A stretch of 64,000 nucleotides of DNA from Prochlorococcus marinus str. MIT 9301 (GTDB lineage: Bacteria > Cyanobacteriota > Cyanobacteriia > PCC-6307 > Cyanobiaceae). The notes below the pieces were generated by a model that saw nothing but the letters and a program-made list of their open reading frames with translations, was not told the DNA's origin and searched no databases. How positions within the stretch are numbered: position 1 is the stretch's first letter; each line of letters opens with the position of its first letter. A program made the position numbers and the translations under genes. The stretch is from the NCBI RefSeq assembly GCF_000015965.1, contig NC_009091.1, forward strand, positions 186,001 through 250,000. The letters are read 5' to 3'. This document shows positions 31,018 through 40,446 of the stretch, piece after piece.

Positions 31018-32012
31018 AGAGGGGAAAGTGGGATAATGGTATTTACTAAACTCATATATATGGGAATGCCGAGAACTATATTGAATGGGAAAGTTAGACC
31101 TAGTGTAGTTGAAATATAATAACTAGATTTGGCTTCTGGTACCGTCATCCTCATCGCTGCAGGAACTGCTAAATAAGATGCGCTCGCACATAAAACCACA
31201 AATAAAAGTGCGTTGCCAGGTCCTAAAGATAAAAATCTTGCAACAAAAACACCAATAAATGCATTAAATAACGGCATAAAAATAGCAAAGCCAATCAAGA
31301 AGGAACCTGCATTCTTCAGTCTAGGCAATCTTTGAGCAGCGACTATTCCCATATCTAACAAGAAGAAGCATTCTGCTCCATAAAATAATTGTCCAGTAAA
31401 AGGCTCCATTTTTGCAATCCCTGAGGGATTACTGGAAGCAGTAAGAAATCCTACAATTAAACTTGAGAGCAATAAATAAACTGATCCATTCAAAAGTGAT
31501 TCGTGTAATATTGCGCTTAGATGCATTTTTCTTGATTTTGGCCTATTTTTAGGAGCTGCAAATTTCACAAGTAATAATCCAACAATTATTGCAGGAGATT
31601 CCATTAAAGCTAAGGCTCCAACCATAAAACCATCAAAAGCTATTTTTTGACTTTCCAAAAAACTTTCTGCGGAAATAAATGTAACAGCACTAATTGAACC
31701 GTATGCTGCAGCTATTGCAGCGGAATTAAAGACATCAAACTTAAATCTTAAAATTAAAAATCCAATCAGAGGTATTAATAGTGACATTAGTATTGCAGCG
31801 CTTAAAGTCGGCAATACTTGATCTGTAAACCCACTTCTCTGTATCTCTATACCTCCTTTAAACCCAATGGCTAAGAGCAAATATAAGGAGAAGAGTTTAG
31901 GCAATGGAGCTGGTATTTCTAAATCAGATTTAAATAGTACTGATATTGCTCCAATTAAAAAGAAAAGAACTGGCGGGGCTAATACATTTTGCAGAATTGG
32001 ATTTATTTCCAT
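31014..32012 (-). CDS. sbtA: SbtA, sodium-dependent bicarbonate transporter
   Basis: 332 residues with about ten hydrophobic helices in two repeats separated by a short polar loop (AAPKNRPKSRK). The start QNVLAPPVLFFLIGA and FKGGIEIQ are the marks of the SbtA family. It imports bicarbonate with sodium across the plasma membrane for the carbon-concentrating mechanism. Second of three leftward genes (bicA-like, sbtA, sbtB) with a 6 bp gap upstream and a 4 bp overlap downstream. Confidence 0.88.
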   Translation of the reverse strand: MEINPILQNVLAPPVLFFLIGAISVLFKSDLEIPAPLPKLFSLYLLLAIGFKGGIEIQRSGFTDQVLPTLSAAILMSLLIPLIGFLILRFKFDVFNSAAIAAAYGSISAVTFISAESFLESQKIAFDGFMVGALALMESPAIIVGLLLVKFAAPKNRPKSRKMHLSAILHESLLNGSVYLLLSSLIVGFLTASSNPSGIAKMEPFTGQLFYGAECFFLLDMGIVAAQRLPRLKNAGSFLIGFAIFMPLFNAFIGVFVARFLSLGPGNALLFVVLCASASYLAVPAAMRMTVPEAKSSYYISTTLGLTFPFNIVLGIPIYMSLVNTIIPLSPL

Positions 32013-32018
32013 AAATTA

Positions 32019-33671
32019 TTAGGCTATTTCATTTAGAGCGGTTTCTAAAGCTTCTTTTCTTGTCTCAATGATTCCTTCAACTCCAAACTTAGCTAATCTA
32101 TCTTTTACTTTTTCATTTGCCCCAGCAACAAATGCTTTTCTGGAATTATTTTTTGCTTCTTGCATCATATCCTCTATCGCGAGAGTCGCCGTCACTCCAA
32201 GTCTTGGTACATCAGTAATATCTAATATTAAAACCTTGTAGTTTCTTACTAGCATCATTCTCTCAGATATACCTTTAGCCGCTCCAAAACTAAGTGGTCC
32301 TTTGAGTCTAAATAACATTACTTCTCCTGCACATCTATCTAGTAAAGCTTTTTCATCAGCAGGTAATGCATTTTTAGCTTGATCATCTTTTGATAAAGGA
32401 TTATCCTCATCCATGCCTTCTAGTTGAGTCTCGGTTATTGAATCAATAGTGAGCATATTTGCTATGAAAACACCAACTAATACTGCCCAGATTAGATCCC
32501 AAAAAACAGTCATTAGAAGTACGCCGTACATTACCGCAGATGTTTTAAGAGATAATTTGTGAGCTCTTCTCAAGAACCCCCAATCAATAATATCTAGACC
32601 AACTTTTATAAGAATACCTGCAAGTAAAGCGTTAGGAATTTGCTCTGCTAATGGTCCTGCCCCTACTAATACTATTAATAAAACAACTGAGTGAACCATT
32701 CCAGAAATAGGAGTAGAACCTCCAGATTTGACGTTTATAACGGTTCTCATTGTTGCTCCTGCACCAGGTAATCCGGTGAAAAGACCAGCTACTGCATTAC
32801 CTATTCCTTGTCCAATTAGCTCTCTGTCAGAATTATGCTTAGTTTGAGAAATATTGTCTGCAACTAAAGATGTAAGTAAAGAATCAATTGCTCCAAGCAC
32901 AGCCAGTACCAAGCCTGCTTGGAAAATAATTGGAAGATATTGATTAAAACTCGGAATATTTAAGGAAGGTACCCCTCTTGGAATATCACCAATTCTAACT
33001 AATTCGCCTTCCCCAAACATAAATATTGATATTGGAGTTACTATCAATAATGCTAAAAGAGGAGCAGGTACCCATTGACTAATTTTTCTAGGTGTCAGAA
33101 ATACTATCCCTAATGTCATTACAGATATACCAATAGCTGCAGGGTTGGGTTGGAAATTAGAAAAAACAGTTGTTAAAGAATCTATTACCTTTCCCTGAGT
33201 GGTAATTCCAAGTAATGGCCCAATTTGAAGTGCAATGATTATGAAACCAATACCAGACATAAATCCTGACACTACAGAATATGGTACGAGAGTAATATAT
33301 TTCCCTAGTTTTAAAATTCCAAATAATATTTGTAATAAACCTCCAATAACTACTGCTGCCATTACTAATGGAAGAATTTGTCCAGCAGAGAGATCTTTTG
33401 GAACCCCAACAGCAGCTAAACTTGCCACTACTCCTGCAACGGTCACGCTCATTGGACCGGTAGGCCCACTAACTTGAGCAGGTGTTCCGCCGAATAATGC
33501 TGCTAAAAAACCAACTACTACTGCTCCGTATAGTCCATAAATTGCACCGCCAGGTCCCAACGCAGCATTACCAAAAGCAAGAGCGAGAGGTAAAGCCACT
33601 ACTGCGGCTGTGATGCCTCCAAGAATATCCCCTCTTACATTTTTCAGATGAAATCCATTAATTATTTTCAA
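32019..33671 (-). CDS. bicA: SulP-family anion transporter, BicA-like
   Basis: 550 residues. The membrane domain (1-400) shows GGITAAVVALPLALAFG and GLPGAGATMRTVIN-type SulP motifs; the C-terminal 120 residues form a STAS domain (VLILDITDVPRLGVTAT). Family members carry sulfate or, as BicA, bicarbonate. Grouping with sbtA and sbtB favours bicarbonate, but sequence alone cannot settle this. The TTG start is backed by AAGGAG eight bases before it. Confidence 0.8.
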   Translation of the reverse strand: MKIINGFHLKNVRGDILGGITAAVVALPLALAFGNAALGPGGAIYGLYGAVVVGFLAALFGGTPAQVSGPTGPMSVTVAGVVASLAAVGVPKDLSAGQILPLVMAAVVIGGLLQILFGILKLGKYITLVPYSVVSGFMSGIGFIIIALQIGPLLGITTQGKVIDSLTTVFSNFQPNPAAIGISVMTLGIVFLTPRKISQWVPAPLLALLIVTPISIFMFGEGELVRIGDIPRGVPSLNIPSFNQYLPIIFQAGLVLAVLGAIDSLLTSLVADNISQTKHNSDRELIGQGIGNAVAGLFTGLPGAGATMRTVINVKSGGSTPISGMVHSVVLLIVLVGAGPLAEQIPNALLAGILIKVGLDIIDWGFLRRAHKLSLKTSAVMYGVLLMTVFWDLIWAVLVGVFIANMLTIDSITETQLEGMDEDNPLSKDDQAKNALPADEKALLDRCAGEVMLFRLKGPLSFGAAKGISERMMLVRNYKVLILDITDVPRLGVTATLAIEDMMQEAKNNSRKAFVAGANEKVKDRLAKFGVEGIIETRKEALETALNEIA

Positions 33672-33895
33672 AGATGCTCTCCTTAAAATAAATACTTAAC
33701 TAGAAGATATTATCTCTTAATGACGTAAATTTGTGAAAAATGAAGATTGTGCAAAATATTTTTGTAACTTTTTTTTGCTCTCACTAAATAAATTTTAGTT
33801 AATTTTCCTGAACAAAAGTAGTCTCTGATTGATTTATGTGCGAGGCGAGCGACTAATGTATTAGATAAATATTTTTCAATTTAAATAATATTCAA

Positions 33896-34897
33896 ATGAA
33901 TTCGATTATTCGTCCTAGAAGATTAAGAAGAACTGAAGCAATTAGAGAAATGGTTAGAGAAAACCATCTAATGGCATCTGACTTTATATATCCATTATTT
34001 ATTCATGAAAAAGACTTTAAAGAGGAAATTTCAGCAATGCCCGGAACTTATAGATGGGATATTAATGGCTTAATAAAGGAGGTTACTAGGGCATGGCAAT
34101 TAGGAATAAGGTGTGTAGTTCTTTTCCCAAAAGTTAACGATAGTTTAAAGACTGAAGATGGAGCAGAATGTTTTAATGAAGACGGTTTAATTCCTAGGGC
34201 TATTCGAATCTTAAAAAAAGAGATTCCAGAAATGGCAATAATGACAGATGTTGCCTTGGATCCATACTCTTGTGATGGTCATGATGGATTAGTTGATGAA
34301 ACTGGAAAAATATTGAACGACGAAACAATTGAAATTTTAAAAAAACAAGCTTTAACACAAGCAAGAGCTGGAGCGGATTTTATTGGTCCTAGTGACATGA
34401 TGGATGGGAGAGTTGGAGCAATCAGAGCTGCTCTCGATAGCCAAGGATTTAGTGATGTAGGTATTATTAGTTATACAGCAAAATATTCATCTGCTTATTA
34501 TGGACCATTTAGAACTGCTTTAGATTCGGCTCCTAGAGAAAATAGTAAGAAAATAATTCCAGACAATAAGTCTACATATCAAATGGACCCTGCGAATTCT
34601 AAAGAGGCTTTGATTGAATCTGCATTGGATCAGTATGAAGGAGCTGATATTTTGATGGTAAAACCAGGAATTTCATACTTGGATATTGTTTATAGATTAA
34701 GCACTTTTTCAAATAAACCTATAGCTGCATACAACGTTAGTGGGGAGTATTCCATGGTAAAGTCTGCTGCTATGAAGAACTGGATTAACGAGAAAGATAT
34801 TGTATTAGAAACATTGCTTAGTTTTAAAAGAGCAGGAGCAAAGTTAATACTAACTTATCATGCTTGTGATGCATCTCAATGGTTGCAGGATACTTAA
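33896..34897 (+). CDS. hemB: Delta-aminolevulinic acid dehydratase (porphobilinogen synthase)
   Basis: 333 residues. The two Schiff-base lysines are Lys196 (TAKYSSAYYGPFR) and Lys256 (LMVKPG). The metal region reads DVALDPYSCDGHDG, with one Cys and several Asp, so it is the magnesium/Asp-rich type of photosynthetic organisms rather than the three-Cys zinc type. It makes porphobilinogen for chlorophyll, haem and corrin. The 224 bp upstream gap has no other gene and is shared with the divergent bicA promoter. Confidence 0.95.
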   Translation: MNSIIRPRRLRRTEAIREMVRENHLMASDFIYPLFIHEKDFKEEISAMPGTYRWDINGLIKEVTRAWQLGIRCVVLFPKVNDSLKTEDGAECFNEDGLIPRAIRILKKEIPEMAIMTDVALDPYSCDGHDGLVDETGKILNDETIEILKKQALTQARAGADFIGPSDMMDGRVGAIRAALDSQGFSDVGIISYTAKYSSAYYGPFRTALDSAPRENSKKIIPDNKSTYQMDPANSKEALIESALDQYEGADILMVKPGISYLDIVYRLSTFSNKPIAAYNVSGEYSMVKSAAMKNWINEKDIVLETLLSFKRAGAKLILTYHACDASQWLQDT

Positions 34898-34959
34898 AAA
34901 CTCATTATTAGTAAAAATTTAGTTTATTCTTAGAAAAGAAATAAATTAACTACTTTGTT

Positions 34960-35346
34960 TTGAAGCTTTCACAAGGAGTAAATAGGATTGGTCACATTGC
35001 ACTTAGAGTAGAAAATCTCGAAAGGGCAAAATCTTTTTATATTAAGCTGGGTATGAATTTAGTTTGGGACGATAAAGATTGGTCTTATTTAGAAGCTGGT
35101 AAAGGGAAAGATGGACTTGCGTTATTAGGTCCTAGCTACAAAGCTGCGGGACCTCACTTTGCTTTTCATTTTGAAAATAAAAAAGAAGTGGAAAATATTC
35201 AAAATGATTTAAAAAATTCTGGTGTAAAAGTTGGCCCTTTACATGAACATAGAGATGGAACAGCATCTTTTTATATGAAGGATACTGAAGGAAATTGGCT
35301 AGAGATGCTTTATGTTCCTCCTGAAGGGATTCAATCGAATGTTTGA
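34960..35346 (+). CDS. Glyoxalase/bleomycin-resistance-type small protein
   Basis: 128 residues with the VOC fold: RIGHIALRVENLERAKSFY at the start and DTEGNWLEMLYVPP at the end. Candidate metal ligands are His12 and Glu near the C-terminus. The substrate is unknown; lactoylglutathione lyase is only one possibility. The start is TTG, because an in-frame TAA lies just upstream and no ATG precedes the conserved strand. It sits 15 bp before mutS2. Confidence 0.75.
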   Translation: MKLSQGVNRIGHIALRVENLERAKSFYIKLGMNLVWDDKDWSYLEAGKGKDGLALLGPSYKAAGPHFAFHFENKKEVENIQNDLKNSGVKVGPLHEHRDGTASFYMKDTEGNWLEMLYVPPEGIQSNV

Positions 35347-35361
35347 TTCTTTTTTTTTTGT

Positions 35362-37773
35362 ATGCAAGAGAAAAGTTATTCAAAAAAATCATCTTCAAAT
35401 AACACCTTAGAAGAAGAATCTATAAGCCTTTTAGAGTGGGACTCATTAAAAACGCATTTATCTTCATTCGCCCTAACGGAAATGGGTAAAAGAGCAATTT
35501 TAAGTTTTGATATCCCTTCAGAATACGAATCATCTAAAAGACTTTTGAATGAAACTGTTGAAATAACTCAGCTAGAAAATAATTTAGATAAATCAATTAG
35601 TTTTTCTGGTGTTTTTGATATTAGTAGAAATATTGAAATATGTTCTAAGGGAGGTGTAATTTCATCTTCTGAATTGTTAGAAATAGCAAAAACAATTGCT
35701 GCAGCAAGAAATTTAAAAAAAATCTTATTAGATTTTGAACAAAGGCCTTATATTTCATCATTTACAAAAAATTTAATTGACCATCAGAATATCGAAACGA
35801 TTTTTAAAAAAGGCATTGAATCAAATGGAAGGATTTCAGACAATGCTAGTAATGAACTATCTATTCTTAGAAAAGAATTTTTATCTAAGAAACTTGAAAG
35901 AAAAATATTAGTTGAGAAATTTATTCAAAAGAACTTAGCTTATTTGCAAGATACTACTATTGGAGATCGATATGGAAGGCCCGTTTTAGCAGTGAAAGTT
36001 AATTATGTAGATAAATTTAAAGGCATAATTCATGACTCTTCATCTTCAGGAAATACAGTATATTTTGAGCCTGATAGTGTAGTAAATAAAGGTAATAAGA
36101 TTGCTTCTTTAGAGGCTAGGATCACAGCAGAAGAATTTAAATTACTTAAAAAATGGTCTCTGGTTGTTAGTGATAATTCAGAAAATCTTATTGAAATGGC
36201 AGCCATTTTATTGAGATTAGAAAATGCCCTAACTCGTTCAAGATATTCGAAATGGATTGGAGGCAAAACTCCTACGTTTGAGAAAAGTCCTATTATTTCT
36301 TTAATTGGCTTTACTCATCCGTTATTGATTTGGGAACATAAGAAAAAAGGAGCCTGTCCACCAGTAGCTGTTGATTTTTATATAAATAGAAATATTAAGG
36401 TTGTAGCTATTACAGGTCCAAATACTGGAGGTAAAACAGCAGCTTTAAAAGGCTTGGGCTTGTCTTTACTTATGGCTAGAGCAGGATTATTGATACCTTC
36501 AACTAATAATCCTATTATCCCTTTTTGTCCAAATATATATGTGGATATAGGAGATAATCAATCATTAGAAGAAAATTTATCTACCTTCAGTGGGCATATA
36601 TCCCGCATAAAAGAGATATTAGATTTACTTGATCATAAGAAAGGATTATCAGTTGTTTTGCTAGATGAGATTGGATCTGGTACAGATCCTCTTGAAGGTA
36701 GTGCTCTAGCGATGGCTTTATTAAAAGAATTTGCAAATAAATCTGATATCACTTTTGCCACTACACATTATGGGGATATTAAGGCTTTAAAATATAACGA
36801 TTCAAGATTTGAAAACGTATCAGTTGCCTTTGATGAGGATTCTTTGAAGCCAAAATATATACTCAACTGGGGTATTCCTGGGAGAAGTAATGCTTTGTCA
36901 ATTTCAAAGAGAATTGGTCTTGATGAAAGCATACTCAATGAAGCTGCAAATTATCTAAAGCCAAAAGAAGTTGACAATATTAACAGTATTATTAAAGGAC
37001 TTGAGGAAGAGAAGATTAAACAACAAAATTCTGCAGAAGCTGCTGCAGAATTGATTGCAAGGACTGAAATATTACATGATGAACTGAAGAGAAATTATGA
37101 ATATCAAAAATTAAATGCTGAAAAAATCCAGGAAATTGAAAGGTCTAAATTATCAAAACATATTGTATCCGCTAAAAAAGAGGTGATAGATTTGATTAAA
37201 AAATTAAGAGATAAAAATGTTAATGGAGAGGATACGAGAATTATTGGAAAAAGATTAAAGGAAATTGAGACGGAACATTTAACCCAAAAAAAATCTGAAA
37301 AGTCAATATCATGGAACCCTCAGGTAGGTGATTTTGTAAAGATTAAAAGTCTAAATAGTACGGGACAAATTGTAGGTTTAGATAAAAAAGGTGGTTTTTA
37401 TGAAATTAAATGTGGTTCATTTAGAAGCACATTATCTGTAAATGAATTTGAAGGTATTAATGGAGAAAAGCCTAATTTCAAAAGTTCAAAAATTGAGATC
37501 AAGTCTACAAGAGAAGATTTTTCTTTTTCTAAAATTAGAACGAGTAAAAATACAATTGATGTAAGAGGGTTAAGAGTTCATGAAGCCGAAATAATTATTG
37601 AGGAGAAAATTAGAAAATTTCATGGACCGCTATGGATTGTTCATGGAATTGGCACAGGAAAATTAAAAAAAGGACTAAGAAATTGGTTATCAGGTTTAAA
37701 TTATGTTGATAAGATTGAAGATGCAGCCAATAACGAGGGTGGCCCTGGTTGCAGTATTGCGTGGATAAAATAA
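35362..37773 (+). CDS. mutS2: MutS2 endonuclease/ribosome-rescue-type ATPase
   Basis: 803 residues. It lacks the MutS mismatch domain and begins at the core-like region. The ATPase has Walker A GPNTGGKTA (about 352-360) and Walker B LLDEIGSGTDP. A long helical stretch, a KOW-like segment (VGDFVKIKSLNSTGQIVG) and a C-terminal Smr domain (IDVRGLRVHEA ... IVHGIGTGKLKKGLR) follow. MutS2 limits recombination and, in other bacteria, acts on collided ribosomes. It is followed by obg after 40 bp. Confidence 0.92.
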   Translation: MQEKSYSKKSSSNNTLEEESISLLEWDSLKTHLSSFALTEMGKRAILSFDIPSEYESSKRLLNETVEITQLENNLDKSISFSGVFDISRNIEICSKGGVISSSELLEIAKTIAAARNLKKILLDFEQRPYISSFTKNLIDHQNIETIFKKGIESNGRISDNASNELSILRKEFLSKKLERKILVEKFIQKNLAYLQDTTIGDRYGRPVLAVKVNYVDKFKGIIHDSSSSGNTVYFEPDSVVNKGNKIASLEARITAEEFKLLKKWSLVVSDNSENLIEMAAILLRLENALTRSRYSKWIGGKTPTFEKSPIISLIGFTHPLLIWEHKKKGACPPVAVDFYINRNIKVVAITGPNTGGKTAALKGLGLSLLMARAGLLIPSTNNPIIPFCPNIYVDIGDNQSLEENLSTFSGHISRIKEILDLLDHKKGLSVVLLDEIGSGTDPLEGSALAMALLKEFANKSDITFATTHYGDIKALKYNDSRFENVSVAFDEDSLKPKYILNWGIPGRSNALSISKRIGLDESILNEAANYLKPKEVDNINSIIKGLEEEKIKQQNSAEAAAELIARTEILHDELKRNYEYQKLNAEKIQEIERSKLSKHIVSAKKEVIDLIKKLRDKNVNGEDTRIIGKRLKEIETEHLTQKKSEKSISWNPQVGDFVKIKSLNSTGQIVGLDKKGGFYEIKCGSFRSTLSVNEFEGINGEKPNFKSSKIEIKSTREDFSFSKIRTSKNTIDVRGLRVHEAEIIIEEKIRKFHGPLWIVHGIGTGKLKKGLRNWLSGLNYVDKIEDAANNEGGPGCSIAWIK

Positions 37774-37813
37774 AATTAAAAATACCTAGAAAACGATTTA
37801 ATAAGCGTATTAA

Positions 37814-38797
37814 GTGCAATTTATTGATCAAGCCAATATTATTCTAAAAGCTGGAAAAGGTGGAAATGGAATAGTTTCATTTAGAAGAGAAAAATTTGTT
37901 CCTGCTGGAGGACCTTCGGGGGGAAATGGTGGAAGAGGGGGTTCAGTTATTTTGATGGCTGATAATAATCTACAGACGTTATTAGATTTTAAATTCAAAC
38001 GTGAAATAATTGCTGAAGATGGATGCAAAGGAGGTCCTAATAAGAGATCAGGTGCTTCAGGTCAGGATACAATCCTTAAAGTACCCTGCGGTACAGAAAT
38101 AAGGGATATTAAAACCGGCATTATTTTAGGAGACTTAACTAAAGATAAACAGAGTTTAACTATTGCCATTGGAGGAAGAGGTGGACATGGTAATGCTTAC
38201 TATTTAAGTAATCAAAATAGAGCCCCAGAATCATTCACTGAAGGAAAAGATGGTGAGATATGGGAGGTTCAATTAGAACTAAAACTTCTTGCAGAGGTTG
38301 GGATTATAGGTCTTCCAAATGCTGGAAAAAGTACCTTGATTTCTGTTGTGTCATCTGCCCGTCCAAAAATCGCTAATTATCCTTTCACAACTCTAATACC
38401 TAACTTAGGTGTAGTAAGAAAAATGGACGGGAATGGTTGCCTTTTTGCGGATATTCCTGGATTAATATCAGGGGCAGCTGATGGAGTAGGTTTAGGCCAT
38501 GATTTCTTAAGGCATATCCAAAGAACTAAGATACTTGTTCACTTAATTGATGCAATTGCAGAAAACCCTTTACATGATTTTGAGATAATTGAGCAGGAAT
38601 TAAAAAAATATGGGAAAGGTCTTTTAGATAAAGAGAGGATTATAGTGTTAAATAAAATGGAGCTGGTAGATGATGATTATTTGCAAATAATTACAAAAAA
38701 GTTAGAAGATTTATCTAAAAAGAAAGTTTTAGTTATTTCTTCATCTTTAAAAAAAGGTTTATCCTCACTGCTTTCTGAAGTTTGGAAAAGGATCTAA
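37814..38797 (+). CDS. obg: Obg/CgtA GTPase
   Basis: 327 residues. The Gly-rich Obg fold (1-158, e.g. [12 protein letters not shown]) precedes a G domain with GLPNAGKST (about 166-174), DIPGLI and NKMEL. There is no long acidic C-terminal domain, as in other cyanobacteria. Obg acts in 50S assembly and growth control. The start is GTG at 37814. It follows mutS2 closely and may share its transcript. Confidence 0.94.
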   Translation: MQFIDQANIILKAGKGGNGIVSFRREKFVPAGGPSGGNGGRGGSVILMADNNLQTLLDFKFKREIIAEDGCKGGPNKRSGASGQDTILKVPCGTEIRDIKTGIILGDLTKDKQSLTIAIGGRGGHGNAYYLSNQNRAPESFTEGKDGEIWEVQLELKLLAEVGIIGLPNAGKSTLISVVSSARPKIANYPFTTLIPNLGVVRKMDGNGCLFADIPGLISGAADGVGLGHDFLRHIQRTKILVHLIDAIAENPLHDFEIIEQELKKYGKGLLDKERIIVLNKMELVDDDYLQIITKKLEDLSKKKVLVISSSLKKGLSSLLSEVWKRI

Positions 38798-38883
38798 CTA
38801 AAATTAAAAATTTTTTTGTAAATAAATACACTTGATTTAATAATAAAAATTAGCCATAAATAAGATAATTCTTTAAAAATAAT

Positions 38884-39066
38884 ATGAATTTCTACAGTTG
38901 TTTTGATAAACAAGGAAAAATAATAGCTAGATGTCAAACCATTCAAGATATTGAGGTTCTTAAGAAAATGGGAAGACCGATTGTAGAAGTTAAGGAAATG
39001 AAAAATGAAGAGTCGGTGGTATGTTCTCTGACAGGTAGCCCATCAGATTTTAATATGGATTACTAA
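38884..39066 (+). CDS. Small conserved-looking protein of unknown function
   Basis: 60 residues with an ATG start and its own terminator 16 bp past the stop. It has three Cys (at 6, 17 and 47), no membrane helix, and a polar C-terminus. The terminator, clear frame and lack of any overlapping alternative support it as real. I do not recognise a family. Confidence 0.65.
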   Translation: MNFYSCFDKQGKIIARCQTIQDIEVLKKMGRPIVEVKEMKNEESVVCSLTGSPSDFNMDY

Positions 39067-39081
39067 AAGAATTCAAGAAAT

Positions 39082-39111
39082 AAAAAAAGGGCTTCAAAAG
39101 CCCTTTTTTTT
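39082..39111. terminator. Intrinsic terminator, likely bidirectional
   Basis: GGGCTT (39089-39094), loop CAA, AAGCCC (39098-39103), flanked by seven A on the left and eight T on the right. It can end the 60-residue gene rightward and the CP12 gene leftward, since the A-run becomes a U-run on the minus strand. Confidence 0.9.
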
Positions 39112-39137
39112 ATGCATTATCTAATAATAAAGAAAAT

Positions 39138-39356
39138 TTAATCATCATAAACAAGACATTCTGGTTCATCTGGGTTGGCATCGCAAAATAATTCCAAAGC
39201 ATTAGGGTCATGTTTATCTTCTGGATGATGATCCTTATATTCTTCGAGTTCTTTTAGCTCTTCAGTTAAATGTCTGACCTTTGGAAGATTGCCCTCTGCT
39301 TTTGCAGATTCGATTTCCGATTGATCTTTTTGGATGTGTTCGTCAATGGATTTCAT
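39138..39356 (-). CDS. CP12, Calvin-cycle regulator with only the C-terminal cysteine pair
   Basis: 72 residues ending in LELFCDANPDEPECLVYDD, the CP12 GAPDH-binding tail with Cys58 and Cys67. CP12 brings GAPDH and phosphoribulokinase into an inactive dark complex. The usual N-terminal Cys pair and the PRK-binding Ala-Trp-Asp region are not seen; residues 1-45 are a charged helix without Cys. So only GAPDH binding may be redox-switched. It is transcribed leftward toward the shared terminator. Confidence 0.85.
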   Translation of the reverse strand: MKSIDEHIQKDQSEIESAKAEGNLPKVRHLTEELKELEEYKDHHPEDKHDPNALELFCDANPDEPECLVYDD

Positions 39357-39475
39357 TTTAAGCTTTTCGTACTTTAGTAGACATACTTAACATAGTTAAT
39401 TTCTAATGAAATTGCATTATCTATGAACTAAATAAGTGTTCATTACAACATCATTTTTTTTTGGGAAATTGATTT

Positions 39476-40429
39476 TTATATATTTTTGGGCTCTAATCTC
39501 ATTATTTCCTCTAGCGATGGTAAAACTGGGATTAGTTGATTTGGATTTAAAGGGAATAAAGCTTTGTAGTAATCTTTTTTCCATTCATTGTCGAAGCATG
39601 TCCTTTTTACATTAGATAATTTAAAGAATTTTAATCTCCATTCAATAATCTTTTCAAAACTTGATAGTTCTTGTTGAGTACATTTGAAAAGTTTGCTATA
39701 TATCAATTCCCATCTTATAAGCGTTGGAAAAAGGTAAATATCTGCGTAGGTTAACTCTTCTCCAAATATCCAGTCTCCTTTATTTTTCTGTAGTAAATTT
39801 TCAATTTCATTTATAGCTGCAAAAAGATTCTTACTTGCTTTGTAGTAAGCTGACTGGTTTCTGGCGAAACCACATTTATATACGCCATCATTAATACTGT
39901 TATTAATTAAATCTAAAAATTTTTGATTACAATCTTTAATACTTAATGCCTGGTATTTAGATTCACTTTTTATTGAATTGAGTAGTCTTGTAATCTGTGA
40001 ACTTTCATTAGACAGAATATTTACTTCATCTTTTACAAAGCTAATTAAAAGAGGTAATGTCGCTCTAAAAATAGTCTTTTTATTAGCTTTTTTGTAAAGG
40101 TCTGAAAGTCTTATACATCCCTTAATCTTTTTATTTAAAATCCATTCGCCATGCTCAACATCTGCCTTTAAAAAAATTACTTTAACTTTTTTAGATAAAT
40201 CTTTTATTTCCTGTATGAGTAAAGTTCTTTGACACCATGGACAAGAATGACCTACTAATAAATAAATTTGTCCATTCTGAGTATTAATATCGTATTCACT
40301 ATCAATCGTTATACCTTTAGGCCTTTTATAATTACCATGTAGATCTGATGGTGCGAAGCCATTCATTAGTTGGGTCCAAAACCAAAACCAGAATTTTTTG
40401 GAGGCCATAATAAGGTATTTATTTTGCAT
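39476..40429 (-). CDS. Xi-class glutathione S-transferase (glutathionyl-hydroquinone reductase-like)
   Basis: 317 residues. The thioredoxin-fold part carries CPWC at 63-66 (GHSCPWCQRTL), and the C-terminal helical half has INDGVYKCGFARNQSAYY, typical of the Xi/ECM4 group, which reduces glutathionyl-hydroquinones using the first Cys. The N-terminus is somewhat hydrophobic (FWFWFW) and a second ATG seven codons in may be the true start. The substrate is not known. Confidence 0.75.
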   Translation of the reverse strand: MQNKYLIMASKKFWFWFWTQLMNGFAPSDLHGNYKRPKGITIDSEYDINTQNGQIYLLVGHSCPWCQRTLLIQEIKDLSKKVKVIFLKADVEHGEWILNKKIKGCIRLSDLYKKANKKTIFRATLPLLISFVKDEVNILSNESSQITRLLNSIKSESKYQALSIKDCNQKFLDLINNSINDGVYKCGFARNQSAYYKASKNLFAAINEIENLLQKNKGDWIFGEELTYADIYLFPTLIRWELIYSKLFKCTQQELSSFEKIIEWRLKFFKLSNVKRTCFDNEWKKDYYKALFPLNPNQLIPVLPSLEEIMRLEPKNI

Positions 40430-40446
40430 AAAACTTTAAAGAAAAA

